Source: an uncultured Chloroflexota bacterium
GTDB lineage: Bacteria; Chloroflexota; Anaerolineae; Anaerolineales; Villigracilaceae
Length of the DNA stretch: 61,471 bases
Assembly: GCA_903914955.1 (NCBI GenBank)
Contig: CAIWRB010000159.1
Coordinates: forward strand, 1-61,471
Reading direction: 5' to 3'
In this document: piece after piece, positions 14,910 to 23,016 of the stretch
Layout: every line of letters begins with the position of its first letter
How positions within the stretch are numbered: position 1 is the stretch's first letter
Made by a program: the position numbers and the translations under genes
Notes under the pieces: model-generated
Databases searched by the model: none
Told to the model about the DNA's origin: nothing
Seen by the model: only the letters and a program-made list of their open reading frames with translations

Positions 14910-16031
14910 TTAGGGATTGCCATTACCTTGACCATTACCATTTCCGCCCGACCACATCGGACTGCCGTTTGCATCACGGAAGGTATAGGTTTGGGAAGTT
15001 GAGTCAATGGTGACGGTGATGGCGCTGTACAGTCCCCGGTCCCCAATGAAACCATTGATGGTGACCGCTTCGCCAGCTTGCGGAGCAAAGCCGATGGACT
15101 GGCTGTAGCGTGAGCTGCCGAGTTGAACATAAAGGATCGTGCCATAGTCAAGAGTGACGCTCATGCCAGCTAAATCAAAGCTGTTCGTGATTCCATGTAC
15201 TGTGCTTGCACCACTGATATTTGCCTGTGGAATTCCTGTGCCGGTAGCCTGTCCGCCAGCGCTGTTGCTTTGTCCATTGGAACCTTGTGCACCATTGCCC
15301 TGTCCATTGGAACTTTGTGCGCCGCTTCCACCTTGATTGCCATTGCCATTCGTGCTTGTAATGATGATTTGATATTGGTCAGCAGGCAGATATTGCGGCT
15401 GATAGGTTTCACCAGTTTGTTGAGCCAGTGTGCTGGTGAAAGCCTGCAAGTGATTGAAAGAGCCGTTCATCAGGCTGTTATAAACAAGTTGAATATCGGA
15501 GTTATCTGTTTGGGCAAAGCGGGTCTGCAGATCGAGGATATCAATCTCTTCGATGGCAGCACCCACTTTCAGTGCGTCGCCGATGGAGAGATTGCCCTGT
15601 GCCATCAGTTGAGTGTACAAAGCCTGAAGGTCAGGATTTGTAAATTGTCCAGGAGTAAGCGCGGGGTCGGTCAGCGCGTAGCGGTCGAGTAGGACTTTAA
15701 TCTGATCCATATGCAGTTGTTCGCTCGAAGCAATATTCGGGAAAATTTGAATTTCCCAGGTGGTGTAAAGCGCGTTGTACACGTCTCGGGCCAGTTTTTC
15801 TTCTTCGCGCATGAAAAGCAGGGCTGCGGCTTCGTCGGCGTTTATATCAGATGCGGGGATTTCCAGTACGGATGTGCCTGTACCGTTTCCATTGGTGGAG
15901 ACTGTCTGCGGTTGTGCGGCGAAGATATTCGTGCCAGGCGCGGCAAACGCGGTGTAGGCGCCTGCTCCGATGGCTATGACGATCACTGCGGCGAGAATTC
16001 CAACCAGGATGTTTTTTAGGGTTTTGAACAT
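14910..16031 (-). CDS. DUF2202 ferritin-like secreted protein
   Basis: A 373-residue exported protein. A signal-anchor helix (residues 7-30) is followed by a DUF2202 domain (about 60-215), a ferritin-like helical bundle with LLFMREEEKLARDVYNAL, FPNIASSEQLHMDQIK and GSFNHLQAF; Glu and His in these helices could hold metal. A Gly/Asn/Gln-rich linker follows (about 228-265) with a four-fold repeat of SNGQ-type units, then a C-terminal beta domain (TVHGITNSFDLAGMSVTLDY). The family's function is not established. AAAGAGGAACTC precedes the ATG. It is divergent from the MacA-like gene. Confidence 0.85.
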   Translation of the reverse strand: MFKTLKNILVGILAAVIVIAIGAGAYTAFAAPGTNIFAAQPQTVSTNGNGTGTSVLEIPASDINADEAAALLFMREEEKLARDVYNALYTTWEIQIFPNIASSEQLHMDQIKVLLDRYALTDPALTPGQFTNPDLQALYTQLMAQGNLSIGDALKVGAAIEEIDILDLQTRFAQTDNSDIQLVYNSLMNGSFNHLQAFTSTLAQQTGETYQPQYLPADQYQIIITSTNGNGNQGGSGAQSSNGQGNGAQGSNGQSNSAGGQATGTGIPQANISGASTVHGITNSFDLAGMSVTLDYGTILYVQLGSSRYSQSIGFAPQAGEAVTINGFIGDRGLYSAITVTIDSTSQTYTFRDANGSPMWSGGNGNGQGNGNP

Positions 16032-16265
16032 GAGTTCCTCTTTTTGTTAATTGGTTTCAAATCTGGTGGTTACGATTTATTTCGCAACTCTGTCCCCATG
16101 ATAGAACTCAATTGTAAAGAATGAATAAATATACAGATAAGGTTGCGCAAAATATATGACGCTTTGTCCTTTATCAAATCTTCACAATAGCATGCTGATA
16201 TCTTTATGAATGTAAACTAAATTTGACAGTACACAAACTATTTCAGGACATTCAAGGAGTCCATT

Positions 16266-17531
16266 ATGCAAAAGACCAAACGTTTTTCCCGCAAAACAAT
16301 TTTTATCACGCTCGTTACTGTACTGGTAATTATTGCCGCTGCTATTTTTTTTGCGCGCCCCACCACAAGTGATGCAGCCGCTGTCCCCGCCTTACAGACC
16401 GCCAAGGTACGCGTGGCTGATTTGGTGGTCACCGCCAGCGGAGCAGGTACGATCGTTCCTTCAGCTCAAATTGATCTAGGCTTTCGCACCTCGGGTGTGC
16501 TGACTGAATTAAATGTTGCCGTTGGCGACGCAGTAAAAACTTCACAAGTCCTTGCTCGTTTGGAAGAGAACATTCAGGCCGAGGCAGATTTCTCTGCGTT
16601 GTTTAGCGCGCAGGGAATCGCCCAGGCAGAACTCGCATTTGTGACCGCGCAGGAAGCATTGGTACTGGCTGAAAATCATGTCATGTATTTGACCGGCCTG
16701 GATGCATGGTATTGGGAACAGAAGCTGGAAAGTCCCGATACAACTCAGGCTGAAAAAGATCTAGCCCAAACCAATATGGATTATTTTTTAGGCTTGATCT
16801 ACATCGACGAATCAGACATGGCTCTTGCGAGTGCTGAGCTTGAGTCTGCGCGTGTGTCTTTACAAGATACGCAAGCCGCGCTGGATATTGTCAATGCGGG
16901 ACCCGGTGCATTAACCGCACCCATCATCGCACTGGGGACACAAATGGCGAAACTGGAGCAGGCGCGCTTGACAGTGGAAAGCACCCGTTTGGTTGCTCCT
17001 TTTGATGGCAAGCTAACTGCCCTTGATGTTTTTGACGGTCAGACCGTTGGCACTTCGCCGATCATGACCATCGCTACAACCGAAAAATTATTGGTCCATT
17101 TTTATCTTGATGAAACCGATCTGGACAAAGTGGCAGTTGGCAACCGAGTCACGTTCATGTTTGATGCATACCCGGATCAACCAATAGATGGGGAAGTGGT
17201 TGTCGTGGAGCCTTCGCTACAAGTTGTGGATGGCACGCCTGTCATCGTCGTTTGGGCATCTTTGCCAAATGAAACAGGACTCAACCTCATGTCAGGTATG
17301 ACCGTGGATGCAGAAGTGATCGCTGGAGAGTCTCTCAAGACTCTTATCGTCCCCGTGCAGGCTTTGCGTGAATTGGCTCCAGGGTCGTTTGCTGTTTTCC
17401 TCGTTGATGCAAATGGACAATTAAAGATGACACCTGTCACCGTGGGCTTGCGTGACTTTGCCAACGCCGAAATATTGAGCGGTGTAAAAGTTGGTGACCT
17501 AGTCAGCACAGGCACAGTGGAAACCAAGTAA
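16266..17531 (+). CDS. MacA/HlyD-type periplasmic adaptor
   Basis: A 421-residue membrane-fusion protein for an ABC exporter. An N-terminal anchor helix (TIFITLVTVLVIIAAAIFF) precedes a lipoyl half-domain (LVVTASGAGTIVPSAQIDLG), an interrupted alpha-hairpin (about 105-220) and the second lipoyl half with STRLVAPFDGKLTALDVFDG, then the beta-barrel. AAGGAG lies before the ATG. The two ABC genes follow directly (25 and 11 bases), so the three form a MacA-MacB-like tripartite exporter with ATPase and permease on separate chains. In a likely monoderm or atypical envelope, no TolC partner is seen. Confidence 0.88.
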   Translation: MQKTKRFSRKTIFITLVTVLVIIAAAIFFARPTTSDAAAVPALQTAKVRVADLVVTASGAGTIVPSAQIDLGFRTSGVLTELNVAVGDAVKTSQVLARLEENIQAEADFSALFSAQGIAQAELAFVTAQEALVLAENHVMYLTGLDAWYWEQKLESPDTTQAEKDLAQTNMDYFLGLIYIDESDMALASAELESARVSLQDTQAALDIVNAGPGALTAPIIALGTQMAKLEQARLTVESTRLVAPFDGKLTALDVFDGQTVGTSPIMTIATTEKLLVHFYLDETDLDKVAVGNRVTFMFDAYPDQPIDGEVVVVEPSLQVVDGTPVIVVWASLPNETGLNLMSGMTVDAEVIAGESLKTLIVPVQALRELAPGSFAVFLVDANGQLKMTPVTVGLRDFANAEILSGVKVGDLVSTGTVETK

Positions 17532-17556
17532 GCAGTGATCAGGGTAGAGGTGTTTG

Positions 17557-18279
17557 ATGAATAACAATCTAATTGAAATTACGGGAATGACAAAAATATA
17601 CGGCATGGACGAAGCGGCTGTCTCTGCGCTGGCAGGGGTAAACGTGGATGTCTTGCGCGGTGAATTTGTTGCCATCATGGGACACTCTGGTTCGGGCAAG
17701 TCCACGTTGATGAATATTCTCGGCTGCCTCGACCGCCCCACCAAAGGTGCCTACCTTCTCGATGGGCGTGACGTGGGACAGATGAGCAAAGATGAACTGG
17801 CAGAAATCCGAAACGAGAAATTGGGATTTATTTTTCAATCTTTCAACTTGCTGCCGCGTTTGAGCGCGCTTTCAAACGTGATGCTTCCCTTGCTTTACAA
17901 CAGCGAAGATATAAACGATGCAGATGCAGAATCGCGGGCGATCGCCTCACTCGAAGCAGTCGGCTTGGGCGGGCGCCTTCATCATCGCCCCAATCAACTT
18001 TCAGGCGGACAGCAGCAGCGGGTTGCCATTGCGCGCGCGCTGGTCAACAAACCGCCGCTGATCCTGGCGGATGAACCGACAGGCAATCTCGACTCAAAGT
18101 CCAGCGTGGAAATCATGGACATTCTGCATGGCTTGCACAAGAACGGCGCGACGATCGTCATGGTCACCCACGAACCAGATATTGCGTCTCATGCTGAACG
18201 GATCATTTGCGTAAAAGATGGTCTCATTCTTTCCGACGGGCGCAATGGAGTCAGTCCCTGCCTGGCTCAGCGAATATAA
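17557..18279 (+). CDS. MacB/LolD-type ABC transporter ATPase
   Basis: A 240-residue nucleotide-binding subunit with all motifs: Walker [10 protein letters not shown] (near residue 42), Q-loop [17 protein letters not shown], signature [15 protein letters not shown], Walker [13 protein letters not shown] and the switch His in [13 protein letters not shown]. This is the MacB/LolD class, which drives mechanotransmission rather than classical transport. ATG at 17557 has an AGAGGTG site; a TTG one codon upstream is less likely. It lies between the adaptor gene and the permease gene. Confidence 0.92.
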   Translation: MNNNLIEITGMTKIYGMDEAAVSALAGVNVDVLRGEFVAIMGHSGSGKSTLMNILGCLDRPTKGAYLLDGRDVGQMSKDELAEIRNEKLGFIFQSFNLLPRLSALSNVMLPLLYNSEDINDADAESRAIASLEAVGLGGRLHHRPNQLSGGQQQRVAIARALVNKPPLILADEPTGNLDSKSSVEIMDILHGLHKNGATIVMVTHEPDIASHAERIICVKDGLILSDGRNGVSPCLAQRI

Positions 18280-18290
18280 AAAGGACAACC

Positions 18291-19502
18291 ATGAAACTTA
18301 GAAAAATATTTCGCACAGCCTGGGAAGGCTTAATGCTCAACAAAGTCCGCTCGTTTCTGACGACGCTGGGCGTCATCATTGGCGTGGCTTCGGTCATCGT
18401 CATGCTCGCAGTCAGTGCCGGCGCCGAGGCTTCTATTGCTGAACAGATCAACGCGCTGGGCGCAAACTTGATCATCGTCTCGCCGATGCGCGGCATCCCT
18501 GGCGCTGGACGCACCCTGCTTATTGACGACGCAAATGCGATTGCAGAGCAGGTGGTCGGGATATCCGGGATCTCCGCCGAACAATCGCCCGCCGCCCAAA
18601 ACGTCCGCGCAGGGGGCGTGACTCTCGAATCCATTCCTGTTATCGGAACCACGGCAGATTTTTCATCTGTGCGCGATTACGCAGTTGCTGAAGGTCGCTA
18701 CTTCACCGCGGATGAAGATGACCGAAAGGCAAAAGTTGTTATTCTCGGCTCAGGTATTGCCACAGATCTATTCGGCACAGAAAGCGGCATTGGGCAAACC
18801 ATCACCGTTGACTCAACCAAGCTGACAGTGATCGGTGTGATGGAAGCTAAAGGACTCGTTGCAGATGTTGATTACGATGGGCGGGTCTATCTGCCGATCA
18901 ATCTCGTTTTCCAAAAATTTATGACTGCCTCCCCGATGGGTACAGACGCCGTCCGCACGATCTACCTCAAATCAGAGAGTCAGGAACAGATCGACAGCGT
19001 CATCGCTCAGACAACTGCAATCCTTGCAGTGCGTCACGACGTTGATCCCGCCAAACCCGATTTCACCGTGCAAACTCAACAAGACATTATCGCCACACAA
19101 GAAGCCACCACTGCCGCCTTTCGTGATCTGCTGGCTTGGGTCGCGGGCATCTCACTACTCGTCGGCGGCATTGGTATCATGAACATCATGCTGGTCAGTG
19201 TCACCGAACGCACACGTGAGATCGGTCTGCGACAGGCACTCGGTGCGCGCGCCTCCACCGTGCTCATGCAATTCCTGATCGAAGCCATCATTCTCAGTCT
19301 GGCGGGCGGATTGGTCGGCGTCATCCTCGGCGTCGGCGGTTCATATCTCTTCGGCACACTCGGCACCATGCGCACCGAGATCGTCCCCATGTCCATTCCG
19401 CTTGCATTCGGCGCGGCAACCATCGTCGGCATTTTCTTTGGCTACTATCCCGCCACACAAGCCGCGAAACTTGACCCCATCGAAGCCCTGCGGCGCGAAT
19501 AA
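18291..19502 (+). CDS. MacB-like FtsX-family permease
   Basis: A 403-residue permease with the four-helix MacB topology: helix 1 near residues 20-45 (VRSFLTTLGVIIGVASVIVM), a large outer domain (residues 46-270), and three C-terminal helices (WVAGISLLVGGIGIMNIMLV; MQFLIEAIILSLAGGLVGVI; the last near 365-385), ending with the conserved AAKLDPIEALRRE. The start at 18291 follows AAAAGGACAACC; a longer frame overlaps the ATPase gene and is not used. Together with the adaptor and ATPase it forms an exporter of unknown substrate. Confidence 0.9.
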   Translation: MKLRKIFRTAWEGLMLNKVRSFLTTLGVIIGVASVIVMLAVSAGAEASIAEQINALGANLIIVSPMRGIPGAGRTLLIDDANAIAEQVVGISGISAEQSPAAQNVRAGGVTLESIPVIGTTADFSSVRDYAVAEGRYFTADEDDRKAKVVILGSGIATDLFGTESGIGQTITVDSTKLTVIGVMEAKGLVADVDYDGRVYLPINLVFQKFMTASPMGTDAVRTIYLKSESQEQIDSVIAQTTAILAVRHDVDPAKPDFTVQTQQDIIATQEATTAAFRDLLAWVAGISLLVGGIGIMNIMLVSVTERTREIGLRQALGARASTVLMQFLIEAIILSLAGGLVGVILGVGGSYLFGTLGTMRTEIVPMSIPLAFGAATIVGIFFGYYPATQAAKLDPIEALRRE

Positions 19503-19539
19503 TTTCTTAAACAAAACTTCAACCCAAAAGGATTTCATA

Positions 19540-20112
19540 ATGAAGAAGATTTTTCTCCCCCTCGTTTTTCTCTTCGCACTTTTGCTCGCCTCCTGCTCAC
19601 CGACGGTTGCTTCCGCTCCGACAACAGGCGGCGACACCTATGTCAGCCAGAACCTGCCAGTTGATTACGAAGGCGCGCTGGCTGTCCGCAATCAACTGGC
19701 ACTCGGAACCCTCGAACTGAACCAGACAGATTCAGCCATCAGCACAGAACAAGCGCAGACTCTTCTTCCACTTTGGCAGGCGCTTCGCAGCACCCAGCAA
19801 GCGGGAGGAACAGCCCAAGAAGAAGTCAGCGCCTTATTGACTCAGATCGAAGCCGCCATGAAACCTGAACAATTGAAGTCCATTGCAGGCATGAAGTTGA
19901 CCTTTTCCAACATGCAGGAATGGGCAACTGCCAACGGCATTACCATGAGCAGCAGCGGTACACCTGGACAGGGCAGCGGCATGTCACCTGAAGCACGCGC
20001 CACCAAACAAGCCGCCGAAGGTGTTACTTCCAGCAGCGGTGGAAGTGGAAGCAAACTTCCCACCGCATTAATGGACGCTGTTATCGCTTCATTGGAAGCA
20101 CAGATTAAATAA
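19540..20112 (+). CDS. Lipoprotein A, linked to MacAB-like exporter
   Basis: A 190-residue lipoprotein with signal peptide and lipobox LLASCSPT. After it come a Pro/Val segment, a helical domain (VRNQLALGTLELNQ, AQTLLPLWQALRS, EVSALLTQIEAAMKPEQL, IAGMKLTFSNMQEW) and a Ser/Gly-rich linker before a short C-terminal helix (LMDAVIASLEAQI). The core resembles that of the next gene, so the two are tandem paralogues. I do not know a named family; I recall similar proteins beside MacB genes in Chloroflexota. AAAGGATTTCATA precedes the ATG. Confidence 0.75.
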   Translation: MKKIFLPLVFLFALLLASCSPTVASAPTTGGDTYVSQNLPVDYEGALAVRNQLALGTLELNQTDSAISTEQAQTLLPLWQALRSTQQAGGTAQEEVSALLTQIEAAMKPEQLKSIAGMKLTFSNMQEWATANGITMSSSGTPGQGSGMSPEARATKQAAEGVTSSSGGSGSKLPTALMDAVIASLEAQIK

Positions 20113-20134
20113 AGATAAAACTTTGGAGAACCCC

Positions 20135-20728
20135 ATGAAAAAAAGCATCTTTCGTTTTGCACTCTTGACTCTGCTCGCCGTCAGCCTTGTCTACGCCTGC
20201 GCGCCGGCAGCAGAAATTGAAACCGCCCCCACTTCGCTGGCATCCACTTATCTCAGCATCGAATATAGCGATGCGGCAAATGTCCGCAGTCAACTTGCGT
20301 ATGGGTCACTCAAACTTGCGGACTCGCCCAATACCATCACTCTCGAACAAGCCAAGACTATGATCCCGCTCTGGCAGGCAGTAATCAGCTTGAGCGGCGA
20401 CACGACTACCGCCACCGAAGAACTCACCGCGGTTCAGGATCAGATCACCGCCGCAATGACCGCAGATCAGTTACAGGCGATTGCTGAAATGAAAATCACG
20501 AACACGGGGCTGAATGAATTCTACGCCCAATATGGCATCACTTTGCCAACCCCAATCCCTGGAGTGACGAAAGTCCCAGGTTCGGGCAGCGGTAAGACCG
20601 AAGAAGAAAAAGCAGCTGCCCTGGCTACAAAAACAGCATTAGGCGAAACTACAGGCACGGGTCAAGCCGCCAAGACTTTGTTATTTGAAAAGACGATCGA
20701 ATATTTGACGGTTGTGTCAGGACAATAG
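20135..20728 (+). CDS. Lipoprotein B, paralogue of lipoprotein A
   Basis: A 197-residue lipoprotein (lipobox SLVYACAP) with the same layout as its upstream neighbour: VRSQLAYGSLKLAD, AKTMIPLWQAVISL, ELTAVQDQITAAMTADQLQA, IAEMKITNTGLNEF, a linker and a C-terminal helix (LLFEKTIEYL). Start at 20135 is set by GGAGAACCCC; a TTG four codons upstream is weaker. Pairs of alternating helices with acidic and amide residues could bind a ligand or sense folding outside the cell; this is a guess. It ends the exporter operon, followed by a terminator. Confidence 0.75.
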   Translation: MKKSIFRFALLTLLAVSLVYACAPAAEIETAPTSLASTYLSIEYSDAANVRSQLAYGSLKLADSPNTITLEQAKTMIPLWQAVISLSGDTTTATEELTAVQDQITAAMTADQLQAIAEMKITNTGLNEFYAQYGITLPTPIPGVTKVPGSGSGKTEEEKAAALATKTALGETTGTGQAAKTLLFEKTIEYLTVVSGQ

Positions 20729-20751
20729 AACAAAGCAAACAGAATATACCG

Positions 20752-20786
20752 AAAAGTCTCCGATCAAAGAACGCTGGAGACTTTTT
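20752..20786 (+). terminator. Terminator of the exporter operon
   Basis: AAAAGTCTCC and GGAGACTTTTT form a ten-base-pair stem with a 14-base loop ending in five T residues, 24 bases after the lipoprotein B stop. Confidence 0.8.
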
Positions 20787-20816
20787 CAATTAAATCAACA
20801 GAAATCACCAGTCCCA

Positions 20817-20845
20817 TGTAACTTTTTCAGGATCAGTGCATCCAA
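20817..20845 (+). promoter_or_regulatory. ECF-type promoter for the OsmC gene
   Basis: TGTAACTTTT (20817-20826) and GCATCCAA (20838-20845), 16 bases between AAC and CATC, 31 bases before the ATG. Same blocks and spacing as at 22231 and, on the minus strand, at 13291. Confidence 0.75.
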
Positions 20846-20876
20846 TAATTATCTAAAAAACTAGGAGCATAAAAAC

Positions 20877-21272
20877 ATGGAAATGATCATAGACTTCCCC
20901 GGCGGATCCCGCGTAGACGCACATTTTGGCCCGCACACCGTCGCCACCGACCAACCCCCGCTAGCGAGCGCACCCACACCCTTTGCTGTATTTCTCGCAT
21001 CGATCGGCACCTGCGCAGGAATTTACGTGCTAGGTTTTTGTCAGCAGAGAAATCTGCCCACTGAAGGCATTCGCATTGTTCAAAGGATCCACAGCAGTCC
21101 AATGAGCGGCATGGTTGAAAAAATCGATCTGGAAATTCAGGTACCGGTGGACTTCCCCGAAAAATACCGCAAATCCTTGATCCACACTGCTGAATTATGT
21201 GCTGTGAAGAAGCATTTGGAAAATCCGCCGAAATTTGATGTCACAACAAAAGTTGTTGAACCTACCCATTAA
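20877..21272 (+). CDS. OsmC-family peroxiredoxin-like protein
   Basis: A 131-residue OsmC-fold protein. The two redox cysteines are in SIGTCAGIYVLGFCQQRNLP (first Cys of the pair, followed by a helix) and HTAELCAVKKHLENPP. The family reduces organic hydroperoxides using a Cys pair, with dihydrolipoyl or thioredoxin-type reductants. CTAGGAGCATAAAAAC precedes the ATG, and an ECF-type promoter lies close upstream, giving a leader of about 25 bases. The sigma/anti-sigma pair and two thioredoxin-fold genes that follow support a thiol-stress role. Confidence 0.88.
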   Translation: MEMIIDFPGGSRVDAHFGPHTVATDQPPLASAPTPFAVFLASIGTCAGIYVLGFCQQRNLPTEGIRIVQRIHSSPMSGMVEKIDLEIQVPVDFPEKYRKSLIHTAELCAVKKHLENPPKFDVTTKVVEPTH

Positions 21273-21327
21273 AGAATGACGGCCATCGTGTATACTAATC
21301 TAAATAATTCCAAGGATAAAGTAAACG

Positions 21328-21936
21328 ATGGTTGAATCAATCATTCAAGATATTTCAATTGAATCCCTGCGTAATGGAGATCGGGCGGAATTCGCCCAAC
21401 TGGTGGATGCTTATTCCGCACCGATCTACCGTTTGGGACTACGCATGCTTGGGAACGAACAGGATGCTGAAGATGTATTGCAAAATACATTTCTCAGCGC
21501 GCTGACGCACCTCCCCGCATTTGAGGGACGCTCCAGTGTTTTAACGTGGCTGTATCGCATTGCAGTCAATGAAGCTTTGATGATCCTGCGGCGCGGAAAA
21601 CCGGAAGTCAACATTGACGATACGGATTTGAGCGATGACAACGATCAGATATCTCCAACTCAATTTGTGGATTGGGGCGCGCTGCCCGAAGATGAACTGC
21701 TTTCCTCCGAAGGTAAACAGGCGCTTGATACTGCCATCCAGAATCTGCCTGAAAATTTACGAATGGTTTTCCTGTTGCGCGATATTCAAGACCTGTCCAT
21801 TAAGGACACGGCAGATACGCTCAACCTGACAGAGGCCAATGTTAAAGTGCGCCTTCTAAGAGCACGTTTATTGTTACGAGAACAACTATCTTATTATTAT
21901 GGTGAACGAATGATGAAGGAGAAATCAAATGGCTGA
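21328..21936 (+). CDS. ECF sigma factor, probable thiol-stress type
   Basis: A 202-residue sigma factor with region 2 in residues 20-90 (EFAQLVDAYSAPIYRLGLRM, DAEDVLQNTFLSAL, LTWLYRIAVNEALMILRR), an acidic linker (NIDDTDLSDDNDQISP) and region 4 in 125-195 (ALDTAIQNLPENLRMVFLLR, LNLTEANVKVRLLRARLLLR). The long acidic linker and general pattern suit ECF groups that pair with zinc anti-sigma factors. AAGGATAAAG precedes the ATG by a few bases. It overlaps its anti-sigma gene by 8 bases. The three TGTAAC promoters around it are its likely targets. Confidence 0.92.
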   Translation: MVESIIQDISIESLRNGDRAEFAQLVDAYSAPIYRLGLRMLGNEQDAEDVLQNTFLSALTHLPAFEGRSSVLTWLYRIAVNEALMILRRGKPEVNIDDTDLSDDNDQISPTQFVDWGALPEDELLSSEGKQALDTAIQNLPENLRMVFLLRDIQDLSIKDTADTLNLTEANVKVRLLRARLLLREQLSYYYGERMMKEKSNG

Positions 21937-22198
21937 ATCAACTCATGAGACCTGTGAAGGTTTGCTTGGCTCCCTATCCGATTACATTGACGGCGACTTG
22001 GGTGCGGAGTTGTGCCGTCAGATCGAAAAGCATATCGCGGAATGTGAAGACTGCCGCATCGTTGTGGATACGACCCGCAAGACGGTTGACCTCGTCCACG
22101 CTTCAAACGACCCTCAAACTGGTCTGCCAGACGATGTGCGGGATCGCCTATATAAGCGACTCAACCTCGACGATTACCTGAAGCCCTCAGCAAAATAA
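21929..22198 (+). CDS. RsrA-like zinc-binding anti-sigma factor
   Basis: An 89-residue soluble protein with a ZAS motif. Cys9, His35, Cys39 and Cys42 have the same mutual distances as the zinc ligands of the redox sensor RsrA as I remember them (C11, H37, C41, C44); Cys29 is extra. In RsrA, disulfide formation releases zinc and frees the sigma factor. There is no membrane helix, so it senses cytoplasmic conditions. The ATG, with GAAGGAGAAATCAA before it, lies inside the end of the sigma gene (8-base overlap), which gives coupled synthesis. Confidence 0.88.
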   Translation: MAESTHETCEGLLGSLSDYIDGDLGAELCRQIEKHIAECEDCRIVVDTTRKTVDLVHASNDPQTGLPDDVRDRLYKRLNLDDYLKPSAK

Positions 22199-22230
22199 AA
22201 TATCAACTTAATAAGGGGGGATTCGCAGTT

Positions 22231-22259
22231 TGTAACTTTTCCAGTTTACTTGCATCCAA
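22231..22259 (+). promoter_or_regulatory. ECF-type promoter for the double-thioredoxin gene
   Basis: TGTAACTTTT (22231-22240) and GCATCCAA (22252-22259), AAC to CATC distance 16 bases, 63 bases before the ATG. Nearly identical to the element before the OsmC gene. Confidence 0.75.
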
Positions 22260-22322
22260 ACTCCATAAAACATATTCTCTGTCAACCAATAAAAACAGGG
22301 AAAATAAATTAGGAGTACACAA

Positions 22323-22988
22323 ATGGAACAACTTCTCAGTGAACAATTAATTAGTCAGATCAGACAATCATTCGAGGAAATGAAGGAACCGGTGCAGATC
22401 CTGTTTTTTGGATCACAGGACAATTGCGAATACTGCGCCGACACACGCCAGCTTCTTGAAGAAGTTGCAGCGATCGATGAAAAAGTAAGTTTGAATATCT
22501 ACGATCTCAAAGATAATGCAGACATGGCTGTCAAATTCAACGTGGACAGAGTCCCTGCGATTGTGATCGCCGCTAAAGATGGGGATCAAATTACCAATTT
22601 AGGAATTCAATATTCAGGAATTCCCTCCGGGCATGAGTTCGGCACACTGATCAATGATATTGTGCTGGTTTCAGGCCGCGACTCGGGACTCAGCCTGGAA
22701 GTACGTGAATTCTTAAGGCACCTGACTCAGCCACTGCACTTACAGGTATTTGTAACCCCGACCTGCCCGCATTGTCCGCGGGCTGTATTGCTGGCGCATC
22801 AAATGGCGATGGAAAACCCGACCATGATCCGTGCGGAAGGAGTCGAAGCGACGGAGTTCCCTGAGTTGGCGAATCAGTTCAACGTGCGGGGCGTTCCCCA
22901 GACTGTCATCAACGCAGGTATGGGCACAGTCGTCGGATCAATGCCTGAGAAGAATCTACTGGCAGAAATCATGCGGGCAGTTAACTAA
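22323..22988 (+). CDS. PDO-like double-thioredoxin disulfide oxidoreductase
   Basis: A 221-residue protein made of two thioredoxin folds, as in the protein disulfide oxidoreductases of thermophiles and in glutaredoxin-like TIGR02187 proteins. The N-terminal unit has CEYC (Cys35, Cys38) and the cis-Pro stretch VDRVPAIVIA; the C-terminal unit has CPHC (Cys148, Cys151) and VRGVPQTVINAG. No signal peptide is present, so it acts in the cytoplasm in thiol-disulfide exchange. AATTAGGAGTACACAA precedes the ATG. It follows the sigma/anti-sigma pair but has its own ECF-type promoter. Confidence 0.88.
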   Translation: MEQLLSEQLISQIRQSFEEMKEPVQILFFGSQDNCEYCADTRQLLEEVAAIDEKVSLNIYDLKDNADMAVKFNVDRVPAIVIAAKDGDQITNLGIQYSGIPSGHEFGTLINDIVLVSGRDSGLSLEVREFLRHLTQPLHLQVFVTPTCPHCPRAVLLAHQMAMENPTMIRAEGVEATEFPELANQFNVRGVPQTVINAGMGTVVGSMPEKNLLAEIMRAVN

Positions 22989-23016
22989 CCTATCATAAAG
23001 ATCCTACGGGTTTCAA

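Noticed and set aside
15240-15360. Short repeats as a CRISPR-like array
   Set aside because: They are in-frame codon repeats of the low-complexity linker (SNGQ-type units), not spaced palindromic repeats.
15154-15700. Plus-strand frames rich in Pro/Leu/Cys
   Set aside because: Antisense of the Gly/Asn/Gln-rich repeats of the DUF2202 gene.
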